From Actinomycetes bacterium (lineage in GTDB: Bacteria > Actinomycetota > Actinomycetes > JAJYSQ01): a stretch of 5,788 nucleotides of DNA. The stretch spans positions 1-5,788 of the forward strand of contig JAJYSQ010000141.1 of NCBI GenBank assembly GCA_021793495.1. The letters are read 5' to 3'. The notes beneath the pieces are model-generated. The model was not told the DNA's origin, searched no databases, and was given only the letters and a program-made list of their open reading frames with translations. The translations under genes were made by a program, and so were the position numbers. Shown in pieces: positions 5,685-5,788 of this stretch. Every line of letters starts with the position of its first letter. Positions within the stretch are counted from its first letter, which is position 1.

Positions 5685-5788
5685 GCGCACCGATCCGCGC
5701 GGGGCTGATCGGGCTGGGCTCGATGGGGCGCCACCACGCCCGGCTGCTGCGCTCCCTGGAGGGGGTCGAGCTGGTCGCGGCCGCCGAC
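5681..5788 (+). CDS. Gfo/Idh/MocA NAD-dependent sugar oxidoreductase, N-terminus only (WlbA/WbpB-like)
   Basis: First 36 codons of a gene that runs off the right edge. The GTG at 5681 overlaps the aminotransferase stop as GTGA. The reading is a Rossmann start: IRAGLIGLGSMGRHHARLLR, with the dinucleotide loop GLGSMG at 11-16, the GRHHAR continuation typical of Gfo/Idh/MocA dehydrogenases, and a second strand VELVAAAD ending in Asp36, where the NAD ribose is normally held. Proteins of this type oxidise a ring hydroxyl of a sugar nucleotide or cyclitol. Next to an aminotransferase and a WbpD-like acetyltransferase, the best guess is the UDP-N-acetylglucosaminuronate 3-dehydrogenase that makes the 3-keto substrate for amination. 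No convincing ribosome binding site precedes it, so translation probably depends on coupling. The C-terminal catalytic domain is not visible, so the substrate cannot be confirmed. Confidence 0.85.
   Translation, partial: MSAPIRAGLIGLGSMGRHHARLLRSLEGVELVAAAD

Noticed and set aside
4173..5690. 505-residue open frame on the minus strand, opposite the acetyltransferase and aminotransferase
   Set aside because: Composition is dominated by Arg, Gly, Asp and His, with no domain pattern. The plus strand carries two well-conserved enzymes here.

Overview
The window comes from a GC-rich genome (roughly 70% G+C by eye). It is packed with GTG starts, TGA stops and G/C-ending codons, which points to an actinomycete (Actinomycetota). 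I cannot place it more narrowly. All coding is on the + strand. There is essentially no intergenic DNA: seven genes run head to tail and every junction overlaps.

Layout: (1) about 1-1118, a GT-B glycosyltransferase whose true 5' end may lie just outside the window. (2) 1115-2044, the membrane subunit of an ABC-2 polysaccharide exporter (Wzm/TagG type). (3) 2022-2894, its ATPase (Wzt/TagH type, short form without a C-terminal glycan-binding domain). (4) about 2891-3964, a second GT-B glycosyltransferase (GT4-like). (5) 3961-4587, a left-handed beta-helix sugar N-acetyltransferase of the WbpD/WlbB type. (6) 4584-5684, a PLP-dependent DegT/DnrJ/EryC1/StrS sugar aminotransferase. (7) 5681 to the window end, the first 36 codons of a Gfo/Idh/MocA NAD-dependent oxidoreductase, cut by the window edge.

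Taken together this is the interior of a surface-glycopolymer operon. Genes 5-7 are the acetyltransferase, aminotransferase and sugar dehydrogenase that in other bacteria make 2,3-diacetamido-2,3-dideoxy-uronic acid nucleotides from UDP-GlcNAc uronate. Genes 1 and 4 would transfer sugars onto a lipid-linked glycan on the cytoplasmic face. Genes 2 and 3 would export the finished glycan across the membrane. The exact sugar and polymer are inference. The UDP-GlcNAc 6-dehydrogenase needed upstream in that pathway, any 2-epimerase and the initiating transferase are not in the window.

Five of the six junctions are four-base start/stop overlaps (GTGA, CTGA, GTGA, ATGA, GTGA) and the sixth is a 23-base overlap, so the set is probably one translationally coupled transcript. 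I see no promoter, terminator, RNA gene, repeat array or mobile element. The system looks like a known kind rather than a wholly new one. The points worth a second look are the Gln replacing the usual Glu in the first glycosyltransferase, the probable CTG start of the second, the uncertain start of the ATPase, and an aminotransferase lysine motif that looks more like C4 than C3 sugar aminotransferases.
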